Shown here: positions 18,390 through 25,849 of the stretch, piece after piece
Position numbering within the stretch: the first letter of the stretch is position 1
How the letters are laid out: each line of letters begins with the position of its first letter
NCBI RefSeq assembly: GCF_008274695.1
Contig: NZ_VTOU01000002.1
Coordinates: forward strand, 682,001 to 746,000
Origin: Sphingomonas montanisoli
GTDB taxonomy: Bacteria > Pseudomonadota > Alphaproteobacteria > Sphingomonadales > Sphingomonadaceae
Direction of reading: 5' to 3'
DNA: 64,000 nt
Notes under the pieces: model-generated
What the model was told of the DNA's origin: nothing
What the model saw: the letters and a program-made list of their open reading frames with translations, nothing else
Database searches by the model: none
Position numbers and translations under genes: made by a program

Positions 18390-18773
18390 ATGCCGCCCGT
18401 TCGCCGCCAGATCAGCCCCTTTGCTCACGCCATGCGGCAGGATGCGACCGACGTTGAAATGCGCATGTGGATGGCGTTGCGAGGCCGTCGTCTCGATAGC
18501 TGGAAATTCAAGCGCCAGGCCACGATCGGCCGTTATGTCGTTGATTTTCTATGTATAGAGGCTCGGTTGGTTATCGAACTGGATGGAGGGCCGCATAGCG
18601 AACAGCGTGACGCGTCGAGGACGGCATTGATCGAAGCTGCCGGTTATCGGGTGATCCGCTTCTGGAACAATGAAGTGGTCGACAATTTTGACGGAGTTCT
18701 CGCCTCGCTGCGGATCGCACTTGGAGAGGTGAGACCCTCACCCAACCCTCTCCCGCACGCGGGAGAGGGTTAA
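18390..18773 (+). CDS. DUF559 (Vsr-like endonuclease fold) protein
   Basis: The 127 aa product has the DUF559 pattern EMRMWMALRGRRL, FKRQATIGRYVVDFLCIEAR and LVIELDGGPHSEQ. This is a PD-(D/E)xK/Vsr-like nuclease core with acidic residues in place. Function is unproven; family members are small predicted endonucleases. The last 12 residues (PSPNPLPHAGEG) are translated from the right-hand palindrome, so the gene reads into the repeat. The gene, with inverted palindromes on both sides, splits nagZ from scpA, which suggests insertion as a unit. Confidence 0.85.
   Translation: MPPVRRQISPFAHAMRQDATDVEMRMWMALRGRRLDSWKFKRQATIGRYVVDFLCIEARLVIELDGGPHSEQRDASRTALIEAAGYRVIRFWNNEVVDNFDGVLASLRIALGEVRPSPNPLPHAGEG
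18732..18770 (-). repeat. right palindromic terminal repeat of the DUF559 unit
   Basis: This is the reverse complement of the left copy with only about three differences over 37 bases. It contains the hairpin CCCTCTCCCGC/GCGGGAGAGGG. It encodes the C-terminus of the DUF559 protein, and its GGGAGAGGG (18761-18769) also serves as the Shine-Dalgarno sequence for scpA (start 18777). Confidence 0.8.
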
Positions 18774-18776
18774 GAA

Positions 18777-19547
18777 ATGGCCGGAGATAGCGAACCGTTC
18801 GAGCTGCCATATGCCGAGAGTGCGTCGGCGGAAGTGCTGACGCTCGATCTCGACGGATGGGAAGGGCCGCTCGATCTGTTGCTCACCCTCGCCCGCGCGC
18901 AGAAGGTCGATCTGCGCGAGATTTCGATCCTGCAGCTGACCGAGCAATATCTGGCGTTCATCGACAATGCCCGTGCGCTCAAGCTCGAGCTCGCGGCCGA
19001 TTATCTCGTGATGGCGGCGTGGCTCGCTTATCTCAAATCCTGCCTGCTGCTGCCCAAGGATCCCGAGGTCGAGCCGAGCCCCGAGGAACTGGCCTTGCGG
19101 CTCCAGCTTCGCCTTCAGCGCCTCAACGCGATGCGCGAGGCCGGGGCGCGGCTGATGGCGCGCGACCGGATCGGGCGCGACGTGTTCGAGCGCGGCGCGC
19201 CCGAAGGGCTCAAGCTCGTCCGCAAGGCGGCGTGGGAGGCGAGCCTGTTCGATCTGATCGCGGCCTATGGCGCGGTTCGTGCGCGGGCCGAGGTGCCCGT
19301 CCATCTGGTACAGCGCCGGCCGGTGATGACACTCGATCAGGCGATCGACCGCGTGTCCCGGATGGTGGGTGCCGCGCTCGACTGGGCCGATCTCGAAAGC
19401 TTCCTCCCCCACGGCATCGACGGTGACTATCGCCGCTCGGCGCTTGCCTCGAGCTTTGTCGCCGCGCTCGAACTTGCGAAGCAGGGGCGGGTGGCCTTGC
19501 AGCAGGAACAGCCCTTCGCGCCGCTGATGATCCGGGGGACGGCATGA
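18777..19547 (+). CDS. scpA: segregation and condensation protein ScpA
   Basis: ScpA is the kleisin that bridges the SMC heads in the SMC-ScpAB condensin complex. The 256 aa product has the ScpA N-terminal signature LDLDGWEGPLDLLLTLARAQKVDL (about 22-45) and YLAFIDNARALKLELAADYLVMAAWL. The C-terminal winged-helix part is near 190-250. Its ribosome-binding site is supplied by the repeat just upstream. The stop overlaps the scpB start (ATGA). Confidence 0.95.
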   Translation: MAGDSEPFELPYAESASAEVLTLDLDGWEGPLDLLLTLARAQKVDLREISILQLTEQYLAFIDNARALKLELAADYLVMAAWLAYLKSCLLLPKDPEVEPSPEELALRLQLRLQRLNAMREAGARLMARDRIGRDVFERGAPEGLKLVRKAAWEASLFDLIAAYGAVRARAEVPVHLVQRRPVMTLDQAIDRVSRMVGAALDWADLESFLPHGIDGDYRRSALASSFVAALELAKQGRVALQQEQPFAPLMIRGTA

Positions 19548-20122
19548 GCGACGAACCTGACGATCTGCTCCGCGCCCTCGAAGCCGCTCTGTTCGCGGCC
19601 GAGGCGCCGATGTCGGTCGCCGAACTGACGACGGTGATCGGGTCGGAGGGCGTCGCGGGGGCGCTGCCCCGCCTCGCCGCGCTCTATGCGGGCCGGGGGA
19701 TCGAACTGGTCGAACGGGGCGGGCGCTGGCATTTCCAGACCGCCGCCGATCTCGCGCATATTTTGCGCCGTACCCGCGAAGAACCGCGCAAGCTCAGCCG
19801 TGCGGGGATCGAGACGCTGGCGATCATCGCCTATCACGAACCCGTCAGCCGCGCCGAAATCGAAGCGATCCGCGGTGTCCAGATCTCGAAGGGGACGCTC
19901 GATGTCCTGCTCGAAGCCGGCTGGATTCGGCCTGCGGGACGACGCGAGGTGCCGGGACGTCCGCTGATCTATGCGACGACGCCAGGCTTTCTGTCGCATT
20001 TCGGGCTGGGCGATCGGCGCGATCTGCCGGGAATCGCCGATCTGAAGGCCGCTGGCCTGCTCGATCCGGTAGATTTGGCGATGGAGCAGCTAATCATGGA
20101 AAAACCCGAAGAGGACGCCTAG
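19544..20122 (+). CDS. scpB: segregation and condensation protein ScpB
   Basis: ScpB is the winged-helix dimer that partners ScpA in the SMC complex. The 192 aa product contains the characteristic [30 protein letters not shown] (about 85-114) and the second winged-helix segment [21 protein letters not shown]. It overlaps scpA by four bases, which fits coupled production of the two partners. Confidence 0.95.
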   Translation: MSDEPDDLLRALEAALFAAEAPMSVAELTTVIGSEGVAGALPRLAALYAGRGIELVERGGRWHFQTAADLAHILRRTREEPRKLSRAGIETLAIIAYHEPVSRAEIEAIRGVQISKGTLDVLLEAGWIRPAGRREVPGRPLIYATTPGFLSHFGLGDRRDLPGIADLKAAGLLDPVDLAMEQLIMEKPEEDA

Positions 20123-20148
20123 ATACGGGGCTTCCGAGGAGAATCGTA

Positions 20149-20403
20149 ATGGGTGGTTTGAGCATCTGGCATTGGCTGGTCGTGGGCGTGATCGTCATGC
20201 TCCTGTTCGGCAAGGGCCGCTTCTCCGACATGATGGGTGATGTCGCCAAGGGCATCAAAAGCTTCAAGAAGGGCATGTCCGAAGAGGACGAGGCCCAGCA
20301 GCAGGCGCAGCGTCCTGCGCCTCGCCTGCAGCAGCAGCCCCCGCTCGATCCCAATCCGGATCAGACGCTGCAGCCTATGAAGGACGATCGCCCGCACAGC
20401 TGA
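20149..20403 (+). CDS. tatA: Sec-independent translocase protein TatA
   Basis: TatA oligomers form the transport element of the twin-arginine pathway. The 84 aa product has a short N-terminal TM helix (about 5-20), the conserved [20 protein letters not shown] amphipathic segment (about 23-42) and a Gln/Pro-rich tail. A strong Shine-Dalgarno GAGGAG lies at 20136-20141. It is first in the tatABC group after scpB, so export of folded proteins is encoded next to condensin genes, an arrangement I recall from sphingomonads. Confidence 0.94.
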   Translation: MGGLSIWHWLVVGVIVMLLFGKGRFSDMMGDVAKGIKSFKKGMSEEDEAQQQAQRPAPRLQQQPPLDPNPDQTLQPMKDDRPHS

Positions 20404-20431
20404 TCCGACGGGGTAACGGGGCAAAGCCGCG

Positions 20432-20818
20432 ATGTTCGACATCGCACCGACCGAACTGCTGCTGGTGGCCGTCGTCGCGCTCGTCGTGATCGGCCCGAAG
20501 GATCTGCCGCGCGCGATGCGCTTCGTGGGGCAGTGGATCGCCAAGGCGCGCGGGGTCGCACGCCATTTCCGCTCGGGCATCGACGAGATGATCCGCCAGT
20601 CCGAGCTGGAAGAGATGGAAAAGAAGTGGGCGGCGGAGAATGAGCGAATCATGCGCGAGCATCCCGTTCAGACTTCGGTTGAACACTCCGCGCCCGGACC
20701 CGTCGATGATGACGGACAGATGCTGCCGATCGGGCATGTGAGCGACGCCCGCCCCGATGGACCTGCCGATCCTGTCGAAGCCCCGCATCCCGATCCGAAG
20801 ACCACGCCACTGCCATGA
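20432..20818 (+). CDS. tatB: Sec-independent translocase protein TatB
   Basis: TatB works with TatC in the twin-arginine signal receptor. The 128 aa product starts MFDIAPTELLLVAVVALVVIGPKDLPRAMR, the family's single TM helix plus the conserved Gly-Pro hinge. A long amphipathic helix (about 30-80) and a variable acidic/Pro tail follow. The stop overlaps the tatC start (ATGA at 20815). Confidence 0.95.
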   Translation: MFDIAPTELLLVAVVALVVIGPKDLPRAMRFVGQWIAKARGVARHFRSGIDEMIRQSELEEMEKKWAAENERIMREHPVQTSVEHSAPGPVDDDGQMLPIGHVSDARPDGPADPVEAPHPDPKTTPLP

Positions 20819-21573
20819 ACGAGATCGACGAGAGCAAGGCGCCCCTGCTCGAACACCTGCTGGAGCTGCGCCGCCGGTTGCTGATCGCGGTCGGGGCGGT
20901 GGGCGTCTGCTTCGCGGTCTGCCTGTATTTCGCGCGGCCGATCTTCGCCTTTCTGGTGCAGCCGCTGCTGCGTGCCGGGCAGGGCAAGCTGATCTACACC
21001 CAGATCTTCGAAGCCTTCTTCGTCGAGATCAAGGTCGCCTTCTTCGCCGCGATGATGCTGGCATTCCCCATCATCGCCAATCAGCTGTGGCAGTTCGTCG
21101 CACCCGGCCTCTACAAGAATGAGAAGCGGGCGCTGCTGCCCTTCCTGTTCGCGACACCGTTGCTGTTTCTGGCGGGCGCTGCGCTGGCTTATTATGTGGC
21201 GATCCCTGTCGCGCTCCACTTCCTGCTCGGCTTCCAGGGCAATCTGGGCGGCGTGCAGCAGGAGGCTTTGCCGGGCGTCGGCAACTATCTTTCGTTCGTC
21301 ATGCAATTCCTGTTCGGCTTCGGCTTGTCTTTCCTGTTGCCGGTCGTGCTGATGCTGCTGGAGCGCGCGGGGATCGTTACCCGCCAGCAACTCGTCGGGG
21401 CGCGGCGTTATGCGATCGTCGGTGCATTCGCGATCGCAGCGGTGCTGACGCCCCCCGATATCGGATCGCAGCTGTTGCTCGCGATCCCGCTGGTGATCCT
21501 CTACGAATTCGCGCTGATCGGCATCTGGTTCACCGAACGAAGCCGCAAAAAAGAAACGCCCGAGACGGTCTGA
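20815..21573 (+). CDS. tatC: Sec-independent translocase protein TatC
   Basis: TatC is the six-TM receptor for twin-arginine signal peptides. The 252 aa product begins with the conserved cytoplasmic LLEHLLELRRRLL and has FFVEIKVAFFAAMMLAFPII and QLWQFVAPGLYKNEK, typical TatC signatures. It ends the tatABC run; an intrinsic terminator overlaps its stop codon. Confidence 0.96.
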   Translation: MNEIDESKAPLLEHLLELRRRLLIAVGAVGVCFAVCLYFARPIFAFLVQPLLRAGQGKLIYTQIFEAFFVEIKVAFFAAMMLAFPIIANQLWQFVAPGLYKNEKRALLPFLFATPLLFLAGAALAYYVAIPVALHFLLGFQGNLGGVQQEALPGVGNYLSFVMQFLFGFGLSFLLPVVLMLLERAGIVTRQQLVGARRYAIVGAFAIAAVLTPPDIGSQLLLAIPLVILYEFALIGIWFTERSRKKETPETV

Positions 21574-21592
21574 CCGTCCCGGGCGCCTTTTT
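21557..21592 (+). terminator. intrinsic terminator after tatC
   Basis: CGCCCGAGACGGTC (21557-21570) pairs with GACCGTCCCGGGCG (21572-21585) with one mismatch, followed by a T5 run (21588-21592). The tatC stop TGA (21571-21573) lies in the loop. Confidence 0.85.
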
Positions 21593-21633
21593 GAGCAGCG
21601 CGGATACTTTGCCCGCGCGCCTCTCCTAGAGTG

Positions 21634-21771
21634 TTACTTCGCGCCGTCAGCAGCGTTCGAAACGGCCTTGCCGGCCGACGAGACGTCCTTGCCCGCGCCT
21701 TCGACGGTGTTGCACGCAGCGGCGAGCAGGGCGGCCGACAGCAGGGCGGCGGCGGCGATGTGCTTGATCAT
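21634..21771 (-). CDS. entericidin-family small lipoprotein
   Basis: A 45 aa product: a signal of about 19 residues (MIKHIAAAALLSAALLAAAC) ending in a lipobox, then NTVEGAGKDVSSAGKAVSNA, the standard entericidin A/B pattern. A strong Shine-Dalgarno, AGGAGGAC, lies just upstream on the minus strand. Entericidins are small outer-membrane or periplasmic stress lipoproteins; in E. coli entericidin B is induced by the stress sigma factor RpoS. The only long upstream sequence starts at a perfect EcfG-type promoter (21995-22019), which would make this gene part of the stress regulon if the leader is continuous. Confidence 0.85.
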   Translation of the reverse strand: MIKHIAAAALLSAALLAAACNTVEGAGKDVSSAGKAVSNAADGAK

Positions 21772-21889
21772 GATTGTCCTCCTGAAACTTTCTCCTCCGC
21801 GCGAAGGCGGGGATCACGCGAGATAATGCGTGGCTCACAAGCTTGTTCCCAAGCTGTAATGATTTGATCCGGAAGATTAATTGCCCTGG

Positions 21890-21988
21890 AAAGTAGTGGG
21901 CCCGGCGCGTCGGGGGGGGGGGAGACGCGGCCGGGCCCTGGTTATTGTGGATAGCGGGAGCGGGGGGGGCAAAGCATCGCTATCCGAA
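21890..21988 (-). ncRNA. candidate stress-induced RNA or structured leader with C-rich loops
   Basis: Downstream of a perfect EcfG-type promoter the minus strand would form two hairpins. The first has a perfect 8-bp stem (21978-21985 with 21949-21956) whose loop holds eight consecutive C. The second has a 14-bp stem with one bulge (21924-21938 with 21898-21911) and a loop of eleven C. No T-rich terminator follows the second hairpin, so it may be the 5' leader of the entericidin mRNA (about 216 bases) rather than a separate small RNA. C-rich loops are the anti-Shine-Dalgarno surface of several alphaproteobacterial small RNAs. Confidence 0.35.
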
Positions 21989-21994
21989 GTGCTG

Positions 21995-22019
21995 AACGGC
22001 CTTCCCGACTATCGGTTCC
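21995..22019 (-). promoter_or_regulatory. EcfG-type promoter upstream of C-rich RNA / entericidin gene
   Basis: On the minus strand this is GGAAC (22019-22015), 16 bases, CGTT (21998-21995). It matches the general-stress sigma consensus exactly and has the same spacing as the ecfG promoter in this locus. It fires away from phyP toward the entericidin gene. Confidence 0.6.
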
Positions 22020-22051
22020 GATCGGTGCCAAAAGATTTTGCGTTTTTAACG

Positions 22052-22071
22052 AAAAAAACGACGCGTTCGTC
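22052..22071 (-). terminator. weak intrinsic terminator candidate after phyP
   Basis: On the minus strand a short GACG-AACG-CGTC hairpin overlaps the phyP stop and is followed by a run of seven T (22058-22052). The stem is only four to five base pairs, so efficiency is doubtful. Confidence 0.3.
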
Positions 22072-23602
22072 AGCCGGCCATGATCGGAATACTGATCGCG
22101 AAGCGGCCGGCGCGTGTATCCTGATCGAGTGGGGAGCGCAGCTGGCGAGCGAGGCCAGTAATGACCCGCTCGAACCGCTCGAATGCTGGCGAGCTTTCTA
22201 GCGCGTTTTCGACCAGCGCCAGCGTTTCGATCCGCAGCAGCGCTCGATCGGGCGCGTCGGTGGCCTCCAGCGAGATCAGGATCGAGCCCTTCGGATTGCA
22301 GAACATCATCAATTCGACGACTTCGGTGATCAGGAACGCGACCGGGGCGGCGACATCCTGTCCGACATTGGCGCTGATCATGTTGAGTGCGATCGGCATG
22401 CCCGAAGCGGCTGGCGGCGCAGAGGCGCGCAGGTTCGACGCAAGTTCGCCTGCCAGCGCGCGGATCGCGACGCCGCGATTGTCCTCGAGCTCGGCAAAAT
22501 GATTGCGGTGGACCACCGCAAGCGCGTCGACGCGTCGCTGGATGGCGGCATAGGCGTCGTGCGCGGCTGGCTCGCTGGCGCCACGCGCATGCAGGTTGAT
22601 CAGGCTGGAAATGACCTGAAGGTTGTTCTTGACCCGATGATGCACTTCGCGGGTCAGCTTGACCTGGGTTTTCAGCCCTTCCTGCAATTCCTCCTCATGC
22701 GCGATGATCTGGCTGGCGACCTTGGCGAAGCTCTCGGCCAGCTCGCGGATCTCGTGCGCGGGGGTATTGAGGCGGGGGAGAACGAGCGGGCCGTGGCCCA
22801 GTTCGTAGGAATCGATCGCCGACTGCAGCTTCAGCATCGGGAAGATCAGCAACTGGTTGACGATCAGCCAGCCGGTGAAGGCCGCCGCCAGCCACATCAG
22901 GATGGGGATCGCGACCAGCAGGGCGGTGCGCGCACCCACCGAGTCGGTTTCGAACCAGGCCTGGAGCAGAACGCCGGTGTTGCCGATCGGCACCGTCCGC
23001 GCGATCGATCCTGCTCCTCTGTCGGTCAGCATCAGCGTCCGCCCGCCCTGAAACAATGCCAGCCGGGTCAGCCGCATTCCGGGTTCGTCGATGATATCGA
23101 CGGGGATTTCGGAAATGGGCAGCTCGGTCTCGGCGATCAGCGAATGATCGGGCCGTGCGACGGTCAGGCGCAGAAGCTTGCGGGCGTCGTCGATCCGCAC
23201 CGCCTGATCGACGCCGACGGGCAGCTTTCCTTCGGTCACGCGGGGGCCGGGCGTCTGGCAGCGGCGCACGCCGGAGCCGTCGAACATCGCGATCGCCGGG
23301 CCGGGATTGTCGGGGCGCACCTTGCTGATCAATGCGCGGCAGATGTCGGCGGCGTCACGCGCGTTGGAAAGCGGCAGGCGCATTGCGCCCACGCGCGCGT
23401 CGATGGCGCTGTCGACCTGCGCCGCATAGACGGCAGTCGTCATCTGTGCTGCGGTCAGCCTCTGCTGCCTGTTCGCGTTTGCGGTGTCCAGCGATGTAAG
23501 GAGTGCGATCAGGCCGAGCGGCAACAAAGCCGCCGACAGGATCAGCAGCATTTTCGTGCCGGTCGACAGCCTGGCGGCCAGGATGCGCACCGACCGCGCC
23601 AT
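22070..23602 (-). CDS. phyP: PhyP-like HisKA_2 sensor protein with degenerate ATPase domain
   Basis: The 510 aa protein has two TM segments (about 18-38 and 226-253) around a periplasmic sensor of about 185 residues, a HAMP-like linker (about 255-300) and a HisKA_2 phosphotransfer region with REVHHRVKNNLQVISSL (about 318-334; His322 is the likely site). The expected HATPase signatures are missing: the N-box region reads LITEVVELMMFCNP without the Asn, and no DxGxG loop appears. Kinase activity is thus unlikely. In Sphingomonas a protein of this type, PhyP, acts as a negative regulator (phosphatase) of PhyR. Position next to nepR and phyR supports that name. Confidence 0.85.
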   Translation of the reverse strand: MARSVRILAARLSTGTKMLLILSAALLPLGLIALLTSLDTANANRQQRLTAAQMTTAVYAAQVDSAIDARVGAMRLPLSNARDAADICRALISKVRPDNPGPAIAMFDGSGVRRCQTPGPRVTEGKLPVGVDQAVRIDDARKLLRLTVARPDHSLIAETELPISEIPVDIIDEPGMRLTRLALFQGGRTLMLTDRGAGSIARTVPIGNTGVLLQAWFETDSVGARTALLVAIPILMWLAAAFTGWLIVNQLLIFPMLKLQSAIDSYELGHGPLVLPRLNTPAHEIRELAESFAKVASQIIAHEEELQEGLKTQVKLTREVHHRVKNNLQVISSLINLHARGASEPAAHDAYAAIQRRVDALAVVHRNHFAELEDNRGVAIRALAGELASNLRASAPPAASGMPIALNMISANVGQDVAAPVAFLITEVVELMMFCNPKGSILISLEATDAPDRALLRIETLALVENALESSPAFERFERVITGLARQLRSPLDQDTRAGRFAISIPIMAG

Positions 23603-23666
23603 TATGGCGTTCCGAAGCGTTCTTCGCCGATGAGCGGAAACGAGGCGGGCGTAACGGTTCGCACCG

Positions 23667-23885
23667 TCAGTCCAGCTTGCTCAGCAGGTCCAGGAACTCG
23701 TCGGGAATCTGTTCATTGACGGTTTCGGTATAGACCGAACGCAGGGCGTTGCCGACGCCGCTATCGCGGGCGCCTTCACGCTTGCGTCGCGCGGGCTTGG
23801 GCGTGCTCACTTTAGGTTCGCCCCCAATCTTGTCGTCGGTAGGCTCCAACTGGCCTGCACCCCTGATCAATGTTTTATCGTCCAC
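23667..23885 (-). CDS. nepR: anti-sigma factor NepR
   Basis: NepR sequesters EcfG until phosphorylated PhyR binds it. The 72 aa product has a disordered N-terminus and the NepR core VGNALRSVYTETVNEQIPDE, ending FLDLLSKLD. No Met follows in frame, so the start is GTG 23885. It is divergent from phyR. The 259-base gap holds two overlapping EcfG-type promoters facing nepR, giving negative feedback. Confidence 0.93.
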   Translation of the reverse strand: MDDKTLIRGAGQLEPTDDKIGGEPKVSTPKPARRKREGARDSGVGNALRSVYTETVNEQIPDEFLDLLSKLD

Positions 23886-23986
23886 ACGCTACCCCGCGGG
23901 CTTGTTTTCGGCCCGGAAGCCAGCCCTGTCATGATCGTTGCGGACAGTTAATGGTTGATGCCATAAAATGCATGCCGCGGTCAGGA

Positions 23987-24018
23987 AACAAAAAACTGTC
24001 CCGTTGGTTCCACGTTCC
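23987..24018 (-). promoter_or_regulatory. two overlapping EcfG-type promoters for nepR
   Basis: On the minus strand one -35 GGAAC (24018-24014) is followed after 17 bases by GTT (23996-23994). A second GGAAC (24011-24007) is followed after 17 bases by GTT (23989-23987). Both lack the preferred C before GTT but keep the spacing of the ecfG promoter. Transcripts would start about 100 bases before nepR. Confidence 0.55.
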
Positions 24019-24144
24019 GAATGTCAAATTGCGCGCATTCTAATTTTGGGGGCCGAGGCGGCTTCCGCTGGGTGGGTCGGGTTACTATCTCCTTGATCCA
24101 CCGTGCGGATGACGCGGCACCCAGTCAGGGAGAATAAGAATATC

Positions 24145-24945
24145 ATGTCGCTTGGCCAGAAACTCGCGCCGCACCTGCCCTTCCTGCGCCGCTATGCGCG
24201 TGCGCTGACCGGCAGCCAGAGCCACGGCGACAATTATGTGCGGGCGGCGCTGGAAGCCATCGTCGCGTCGCCGGGCGATTTTCCCGCCGATGTCGATGCC
24301 CGCGTCGGGCTCTACCGCACCTTCCAGGCGATCTGGCAATCGACCACCTATGACGACGACGGCAGCGCCCAGCCGCCCTTCGGCGCGGAGCGTGAAGCGG
24401 TTGCCCAGGCCCGCCTGCAGACCATCACCCCGCTGTCGCGTCAGGCGCTGCTGCTGACCGCGATGGAGGGCTTCACCGTCACCGAAACCGCTTATCTGAT
24501 CGATTCGACCGATGATGAGGTCGAGGCGCTGGTTGCCGATGCGGTCGGCGAGATCGAACGGCAGACCCGTACCGACGTGCTGATCATCGAAGACGAACCG
24601 ATCATCGCGATGGATCTCGAAACGATCGTCCGCGATCTGGGGCACAGCGTCACCGGCGTTGCGGTTACCCGCGACGAAGCAGTCGCGCAGGCGCATGCGC
24701 ATCGTCCGGGCCTCGTTCTTGCCGATATCCAGCTGGCCGACGACAGTTCGGGCATCGATGCGGTGAAGGATATCCTGGCCGAATTCAGCGTGCCGGTGAT
24801 CTTCATCACCGCCTTCCCCGAACGGCTGCTGACGGGTGAGCGGCCCGAGCCGACCTTCCTCATCACCAAGCCGTTCCAGCGGTCGACGGTCCGCGCGGCG
24901 ATCAGCCAGGCATTGTTCTTCGATGCGGCAACTGTCGCCGCCTGA
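24145..24945 (+). CDS. phyR: general stress response regulator PhyR
   Basis: PhyR is the anti-anti-sigma switch. The N-terminal ECF-sigma-like domain (about 1-138) mimics EcfG and captures NepR once the C-terminal receiver (about 144-262) is phosphorylated. The receiver carries the acidic pair IIEDEP (147-152), the phosphoacceptor Asp194 in LADIQLAD and the Lys in LITKPF. The chosen ATG at 24145 gives 266 aa and has AGGGAG at 24127-24132; an ATG at 24103 in the same frame has no such support. It is divergent from nepR and followed after 189 bases by ecfG. Confidence 0.95.
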   Translation: MSLGQKLAPHLPFLRRYARALTGSQSHGDNYVRAALEAIVASPGDFPADVDARVGLYRTFQAIWQSTTYDDDGSAQPPFGAEREAVAQARLQTITPLSRQALLLTAMEGFTVTETAYLIDSTDDEVEALVADAVGEIERQTRTDVLIIEDEPIIAMDLETIVRDLGHSVTGVAVTRDEAVAQAHAHRPGLVLADIQLADDSSGIDAVKDILAEFSVPVIFITAFPERLLTGERPEPTFLITKPFQRSTVRAAISQALFFDAATVAA

Positions 24946-24976
24946 TGCTGCCGATTGTTCCAATAGCGAAACAATT

Positions 24977-25001
24977 GGAACCCGTTACGGCGACGTCCGT
25001 T
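24977..25001 (+). promoter_or_regulatory. autoregulatory EcfG promoter of ecfG
   Basis: GGAAC (24977-24981), 16 bases, CGTT (24998-25001) matches the general-stress sigma consensus exactly and lies in the phyR-ecfG gap. It predicts a start near 25008, upstream of both candidate ecfG start codons. Confidence 0.75.
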
Positions 25002-25134
25002 TGACCTCGTAAGAGTGCGAAGCCGCGAAGTGGACATGTCGTCCCTTCGCGGAATTGCCATATCGCATGGGGTACATCGGTTGTATCTGGCCAACTTTAA
25101 TGGCGCTTCAGGCGCCGCCGGGGTGAAAGCGCGT

Positions 25135-25782
25135 ATGAACGATAGCGAAGGCGAAATGCCGGAAACCCCGGTGGAGCCCGTTGCGCTGTCCGATGGCGAG
25201 TTCAAGGACGAACTGGCGCGCGTGATCCCGCATTTGCGCGCCTTCGGGCGCTCGCTTTCGGGCAACCGCGATCTTGCCGACGATCTGGTGCAGGAAACGC
25301 TGATGAAGGCATGGGCCGCGCGCAAGCGGTTTCAGGCCGGTACCAACATGCGCGCCTGGACCTTCATCATCCTGCGCAACCTGTTCCTGTCGCAGATGCG
25401 CCGCGCTCGCTTCCGCGGCGAATGGGATGAATTGACGGCGTCGAAGCTGCTCGCGGCACCCGCATCGCAGGATCGCCATGTCGAGCTTGCCGATATGCAG
25501 CGCGCGTTGCTTCATCTGCCTCAGCCTCAGCGCGAGGCGCTGATTCTCGTGGGCGCCGGCGGCTTTGCCTATGAAGAGGCCGCCGAAATCTGCGGTTGCG
25601 CCGTGGGCACGATCAAGAGTCGCGTCGCGCGTGGCCGCGCCGCGCTGGAAGAGTTGCTGACGAATGGCCAGCTTCCATCGCGACGTGAACACAAGACCGA
25701 CGCGTCGACCACCACGCTTCAGCAGATCATGTCCGACGTCGACAGCCTGAGCCGTGATCGCAGGACGGTCGAACCGGACTGA
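25135..25782 (+). CDS. ecfG: general stress ECF sigma factor EcfG
   Basis: EcfG directs RNA polymerase to GGAAC/CGTT promoters in the general stress response. The 215 aa product has sigma region 2 (LADDLVQETLMKAWAARKRF, then MRAWTFIILRNLFLSQMRR) and region 4 (LLHLPQPQREALILV ... CAVGTIKSRVARGRAALEELL). ATG 25135 is favoured; ATG 25036 would add 33 residues unlike family N-termini. It has its own EcfG promoter and is held by NepR, and possibly by the NepR paralog at 25975-26145. Confidence 0.94.
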   Translation: MNDSEGEMPETPVEPVALSDGEFKDELARVIPHLRAFGRSLSGNRDLADDLVQETLMKAWAARKRFQAGTNMRAWTFIILRNLFLSQMRRARFRGEWDELTASKLLAAPASQDRHVELADMQRALLHLPQPQREALILVGAGGFAYEEAAEICGCAVGTIKSRVARGRAALEELLTNGQLPSRREHKTDASTTTLQQIMSDVDSLSRDRRTVEPD

Positions 25783-25849
25783 GAATTGCGACGCATGGTT
25801 CTACCAATGGCCTGTCGCTTACAACGATGTAAGCGGCCATAGGCGACCG

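Noticed and set aside
21647-21838. 63 aa frame on the minus strand over the entericidin gene
   Set aside because: It is out of frame with the 45 aa lipoprotein at 21634-21771, which has a lipobox and a strong ribosome-binding site; the 63 aa frame is Arg-rich noise.
21826-21849. GGAAC-N17-ATT upstream of the entericidin gene as a proximal EcfG promoter
   Set aside because: The -10 reads ATT, not GTT, so it is a weaker candidate than the perfect site at 21995-22019.
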